A DNA stretch of 64,000 nt. It comes from ZC4RG29 sp035304385 (GTDB lineage Bacteria; Bacteroidota; Bacteroidia; Cytophagales; Cyclobacteriaceae). Below are positions 60,528 to 64,000 of this stretch, in pieces. How positions within the stretch are numbered: the first letter of the stretch is position 1; each line of letters opens with the position of its first letter. Under the pieces are notes generated by a model. That model was not told the origin of the DNA, ran no database searches, and was given only the letters and a program-made list of their open reading frames with translations. The DNA lies in the NCBI GenBank assembly GCA_035304385.1, contig DATGQD010000062.1, positions 1-64,000 of the forward strand, written 5' to 3'. Both the position numbers and the translations under genes were made by a program.

Positions 60528-61641
60528 ATTCAAGTAGGGAAGAAAGGGCTCCGAGTAGCATATTGACATGATTCTCACTGCTGCTGTTGCCCATAAGCCC
60601 AACACGCCAGATTTTTCCTGCGAAGTCGCCTAAGCCACCACCCACTTCAATGTTGTATTCATCAAGAAGCCGGCGTCGGTAGGTGGCGTCGTCGACGCCA
60701 TCCGGAAGTTTTACCGCGTTGAGCATAGGCAACCGGTACCGAGGTTCGACGACAAACTCAAAGCCCATCGCTTCCAGTCCTACGCGCAGCCGATCATGAT
60801 TTTCGCGATGTCGCTTGAAACGGTTTTCCAAACCTTCTTCCAGGACCAGTCGCAACGCTTCATACATGGCGAGTACGGACGATACCGGTGCGGTGTGATG
60901 ATACGCACGCTTTGCTCCGGACCAATAATGGCGTACTTGTGTGAGGTCGAGAAACCAGCTTTGCACTTTCGTCTTGCGTGCATCGAGTGCTTTGATCGCT
61001 CTGGGACTGAATGTCACGGGCGAAAGACCTGGCGGGGCGCTCAGACATTTTTGAGATCCGGAATATAGCGCGTCGATTTCCCATTCGTCTACTTTCACCG
61101 GTGCGCCACACCAGGAGGTGACAGCATCCACTACGAGCAGCGCGCCCGCGCGATGGGTGATTTCACTAATCGCTTCCAAAGGTTGCATAACGCCGGTGGA
61201 AGTCTCGGCATGGACGATGGCCACAAGCTTAGGTCGACGTCCAGCAACCGCCTCTTCAACGGCGGCGGGATCAATGGGCTGACCCCAGGGCGCCTCCACA
61301 CGTACGACCTTCGCGCCAGCACGTTCTGCGATGTCGGCCATCCTGTTGCCGAATACACCGTTGATGCAAATGATGGCCTCGTCGCCAGGTTCCAGCAGAT
61401 TGACAAGGCAGGTTTCCATTCCTGCGCTACCCGGCGCCGACACGACGAAGGTCAGGTCGTTTTTAGTTTCGAGCGTAAGCTGCACCATCTCTTTGACCTC
61501 ATCCATGATCTTGAGAAACTCCGGGTCGAGATGACCGATAAGCGGTGTAGCCATGGCGAGCAGGACCCGCGGATGCGCGTCGCTGGGTCCCGGCCCCATG
61601 AGGATACGTTTGCTCGTCTTCAATTCGGGAAAATCTGTCAT
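60526..61641 (-). CDS. Alanine-glyoxylate / serine-pyruvate aminotransferase family
   Basis: 371 residues, class V PLP enzyme. ILMGPGPSDAHPRVL at the start, SAPGSAGMETCLVNLL, VVDAVTSWCGAPV and the Schiff-base Lys198 in SGSQKCLSAPPGLSPVTFS identify the AGXT branch. It converts glyoxylate plus alanine or serine, and related enzymes work on other small amino acids. ATG 61641 is chosen; the extra 23 residues upstream have no family likeness. Confidence 0.92.
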   Translation of the reverse strand: MTDFPELKTSKRILMGPGPSDAHPRVLLAMATPLIGHLDPEFLKIMDEVKEMVQLTLETKNDLTFVVSAPGSAGMETCLVNLLEPGDEAIICINGVFGNRMADIAERAGAKVVRVEAPWGQPIDPAAVEEAVAGRRPKLVAIVHAETSTGVMQPLEAISEITHRAGALLVVDAVTSWCGAPVKVDEWEIDALYSGSQKCLSAPPGLSPVTFSPRAIKALDARKTKVQSWFLDLTQVRHYWSGAKRAYHHTAPVSSVLAMYEALRLVLEEGLENRFKRHRENHDRLRVGLEAMGFEFVVEPRYRLPMLNAVKLPDGVDDATYRRRLLDEYNIEVGGGLGDFAGKIWRVGLMGNSSSENHVNMLLGALSSLLE

Positions 61642-62045
61642 AGCGCTACGTAAAAATGGGCTGTGGTGGTATGTGCAATATAGCAATTGATTGAGGGGGA
61701 GGAGGGGCAATCCGGTATGATTTTTGGAAACATAGAAGTAATAAGAATAATCCTATGCGATGGGTTACCAGGCGTAACGCCACTCATTAAGTGCAAAAAA
61801 CTGAAAAGGTTATGAATTTCAGGGCTCTCTTAATCATACTGATTGTTGCCATCGGCCTTCTTTGGATCCGCGCTATGGATGCCGGACTCTATTGACCGGA
61901 ATCTGTTCGCCGCCCGACGGCGCCTTCGACCTGTCGTTTGGTTCGTTGGGCGGTTCCCCCTCCTGTTGCACCCGAAGTCCGGGTGAGTTTGATTGTAAAT
62001 CGCTAGCTTTGAGGTTGCTACCAGAGGTTTGCCTGGCGTAATTTC
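61642..62045. other. Spacer with one possible 27-aa membrane peptide
   Basis: A 404-bp spacer. The only thing of note is a plus-strand frame at 61812-61895, MNFRALLIILIVAIGLLWIR and seven more residues, with a single hydrophobic helix. It could be a real small membrane peptide or a remnant. I see no hairpin terminator and no full promoter consensus. Confidence 0.3.
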
Positions 62046-63179
62046 ATGAGAGCGTGTAAATCCGATTACCCGGTATATAATTTTTCCCGGGTCCTGCATC
62101 TGGCCTTTTTCATTATGTTCCTTGGAGCCTGTGCTCCCAGGGAGCAGGAACCGGACTGGACGATGGTTCCTTTTGCGAAGGCTGACACGGTTAACCCTGT
62201 GCTTCAGCCCCTCGACAGTTCACGTTTCGTCTGCCCGGTGCGCGGCAGCGTGGTTCACTGGGAGCGGAAAGATGTGTTTAATCCGGCGGCTGTGGTGAAG
62301 GACAACAAAGTGTTTCTCCTGTACCGCGCCGAAGACACAGTGGGTCGCCACGCGGGAACGTCACGCATCGGACTCGCCGAAAGTACAGATGGCCTTCACT
62401 TCGTACGACGGCCTGAGCCGGTCCTCTTTCCCCGCGAGGATGCCTACATAAACTATGAATGGGAGGGCGGCTGTGAAGATCCGCGCATCGTGGAGGATGG
62501 ACGGGGAACGTACTACATGACCTATACGGCATACGACGGCAACATTGCCCGACTGCTTATCGCATCGTCACACGACCTCATCACCTGGAAAAAACACGGC
62601 GCGGTATTTCGCAATGCACACAAAGGAAAGTTCGTAAACAAGTGGACCAAATCAGGCGCCATCGTCACCCGGCTGGAAAACGGAAGGCTGGTGGCCGCCC
62701 GCATTGGGGGAAAGTATTGGATGTATTTTGGCGACACGCACATATTCGCAGCCACGTCGGATAACATGGTGGAATGGACACCGCTCATCACCGAAGACGG
62801 TAAGGACTTCCTGCCCATCTTCTCGCCGCGCGAAGGCATGTTCGACAGCGACCTGGTAGAACCCGGCCCTCCGGCGATGGTCACCGATAAAGGTATTCTG
62901 CTGCTATACAATGCACGCAACCATCCCGAGAAAGGAGATCCCGACCTTCCCGCCGGAACGTACACCGCCGGCCAGGTGCTGCTGGATCCCAACGACCCCA
63001 CCCATGTGCTGGACCGTACGGATGAGTACTTCTTCCGCCCCACCCAGTCTTATGAAATCACCGGCCAGGTCAATAACGTGTGCTTCCTGGAAGGTCTGGT
63101 GTTCTTCAAGGACAGGTGGCTGCTGTATTATGGCACGGCCGACTCGAAGATCGCCGTAGCCACCTACGCGGGAGGGTGA
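62046..63179 (+). CDS. GH130-like lipoprotein (beta-mannoside phosphorylase fold)
   Basis: 377 residues with lipobox LGAC. The mature part is a five-bladed propeller of the GH130/GH43-like class: KDVFNPAAVVKDNKVFLLYR, SRIGLAESTDGLHFVRRPEP, WEGGCEDPRIVEDGRGTYYM, and YNARNHPEKGDPDLPAGTY. GH130 enzymes act on beta-1,4- or beta-1,2-mannosides by phosphorolysis or hydrolysis. The lipoprotein signal places it in the periplasm or outer membrane. A CE1-type esterase follows 91 bp downstream on the same strand. Confidence 0.85.
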   Translation: MRACKSDYPVYNFSRVLHLAFFIMFLGACAPREQEPDWTMVPFAKADTVNPVLQPLDSSRFVCPVRGSVVHWERKDVFNPAAVVKDNKVFLLYRAEDTVGRHAGTSRIGLAESTDGLHFVRRPEPVLFPREDAYINYEWEGGCEDPRIVEDGRGTYYMTYTAYDGNIARLLIASSHDLITWKKHGAVFRNAHKGKFVNKWTKSGAIVTRLENGRLVAARIGGKYWMYFGDTHIFAATSDNMVEWTPLITEDGKDFLPIFSPREGMFDSDLVEPGPPAMVTDKGILLLYNARNHPEKGDPDLPAGTYTAGQVLLDPNDPTHVLDRTDEYFFRPTQSYEITGQVNNVCFLEGLVFFKDRWLLYYGTADSKIAVATYAGG

Positions 63180-63270
63180 CAAAAACAGGGGCAAACAGCC
63201 TCCATCTACATGAGGCTCCGTTGGTTCGCGTTTCAAATATTCGTAACATTCCCCTCCTAAAATTCCAGAC

Positions 63271-64000
63271 TATGAAAAGAATTGTCCTTTCCCTGCTATT
63301 ACTCTGTCTTGTCCTTTCAGCACGCTCCCAGGAGAGCAAGGTCTTTGACAACCTTTCGATGACCAGCAAGATCCTGAAAGGAGAAAGAAAATTTGCGATT
63401 TACTTACCTCCCGGCTATGAAACCTCGCAGCGAAGTTATCCTGTATTGTACCTGTTACACGGTGGTGGCGACGATCAGACGGGCTGGGTGCAGTTTGGCG
63501 AGGTGCAGCACATCACCGATAAGGCCATTAAAGAAGGTAAGGCAACACCCATGATCGTGGTGATGCCCGATGCCAACACAGGCGTGAGGGGATATACTAA
63601 TACCCCCGACGGATCGTGGCGTTATGAAGATTTCTTTTTCGAAGAGTTCATGCCCTACATAGAAAAGACATACCGGATACGCGCTGAGAAACGATATCGC
63701 GCTGTTGCGGGCCTTTCCATGGGTGGCGGAGGAACATTCTATTTTGCATTGCACCGCCCCGACCTCTTTTCGGCGGCATGTCCGTTGAGTGCGAGCACCG
63801 GACCGCTTACGCTGGAAGATGCCCGGAGATATGCCGAACGCTCCAACAGGCCGGCCAACGATGCGCAACTCGAGGCGTGGTACAAGCGGTACAGCGCCCT
63901 TGAGCTGATCAATGCCATGCCTGACGACCAGAAGAAAGCGGTGCGTTGGTATATCGACTGCGGTGATGACGACTTCCTGTACGAAGGCAATTCACTCGTC
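63271..64000 (+). CDS. CE1 / esterase-D-like secreted esterase (truncated by window end)
   Basis: The first 243 residues are visible, the rest lies outside the window. Signal peptide (ends RSQE), then the alpha/beta-hydrolase core: FAIYLPPGYETSQRSYPVLY, LLHGGGDDQTGW (oxyanion), nucleophile Ser149 in GLSMGGGG, and the later strand RWYIDCGDDDFLYEG with the acid. This is the CE1/feruloyl-esterase-like group, also called enterochelin-esterase-like. It may remove ester groups from plant or mannan glycans, in line with the GH130 gene beside it. Confidence 0.88.

Overview
The window is a stretch of chromosome from a Bacteroidota bacterium, most likely of the Cytophagia type. The evidence is a type IX secretion (T9SS) C-terminal sorting domain, several outer-membrane beta-barrels and TonB-dependent receptors with carboxypeptidase-regulatory-like N-termini, a DUF4249 lipoprotein, a long-form IspG with a central insertion, and repeated matches to the Bacteroidota promoter consensus TTTG-N19-21-TAnnTTTG. 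There are no rRNA genes, CRISPR arrays, IS elements or phage genes. One tRNA (Glu, UUC) and one probable structured RNA (6S-like) are present. The strain and species cannot be told from the sequence.

Layout. 1-835: three ~300-bp repeats full of tiny GC hairpins. 887-4444: ispG, a small membrane protein and a charged lipoprotein. 4459-7380 (minus): a TerC / DinB / YheT-hydrolase / SRAP operon in which the SRAP protein lacks its catalytic residues. 7555-21084 (minus): the most unusual region, a tightly overlapping six-gene operon coding for a nucleotide-transporter-like membrane protein with HEAT repeats, a protein with three TIR-like domains, a membrane-anchored nSTAND NTPase with coiled coil and WD40 repeats, an outer-membrane barrel with a helical periplasmic domain, a lipoprotein and a T9SS-exported PKD protein. 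A PorE-like OmpA protein is transcribed divergently from it (21452-23746). 23750-29741: queA, menC, a LOG-family protein, a DoxX-like protein, and an SPFH membrane protein with a tiny ribbon-helix-helix protein. 29876-36143: TonB receptor plus DUF4249 lipoprotein, then a metalloprotease-propeller-barrel protein. 36231-43842: pyruvate dehydrogenase E2, hslV, DnaJ-TPR protein, TerB-like protein, 6S-like RNA, class III aminotransferase, gap and tRNA-Glu. 43843-52779: sugar dehydrogenase, SatD/DUF3307 pair, CsbD, AsmA-like protein, a NUDIX-type sugar regulator beside a GH51 arabinofuranosidase, an AI-2E-type transporter and a tiny membrane protein. 52930-61641: a canonical SRAP, small unknowns, an outer-membrane protein / duplicated PAP2 / TonB-receptor island, and an alanine-glyoxylate-type aminotransferase. 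62046-64000: a GH130-like lipoprotein and a truncated CE1-type esterase.

How the genes may work together. The 21-7.5 kb operon places ATP-dependent STAND signalling and TIR-like domains on the cytoplasmic side, a WD40 domain probably in the periplasm, and a barrel, lipoprotein and T9SS cargo at the outer membrane. This reads as one trans-envelope sensing system (inference). The GH51, NUDIX regulator, GH130 and esterase genes suggest plant-polysaccharide use. Four small genes under 60 codons (Arc-type, two membrane proteins, and one weak candidate) were found by reading the spacers.
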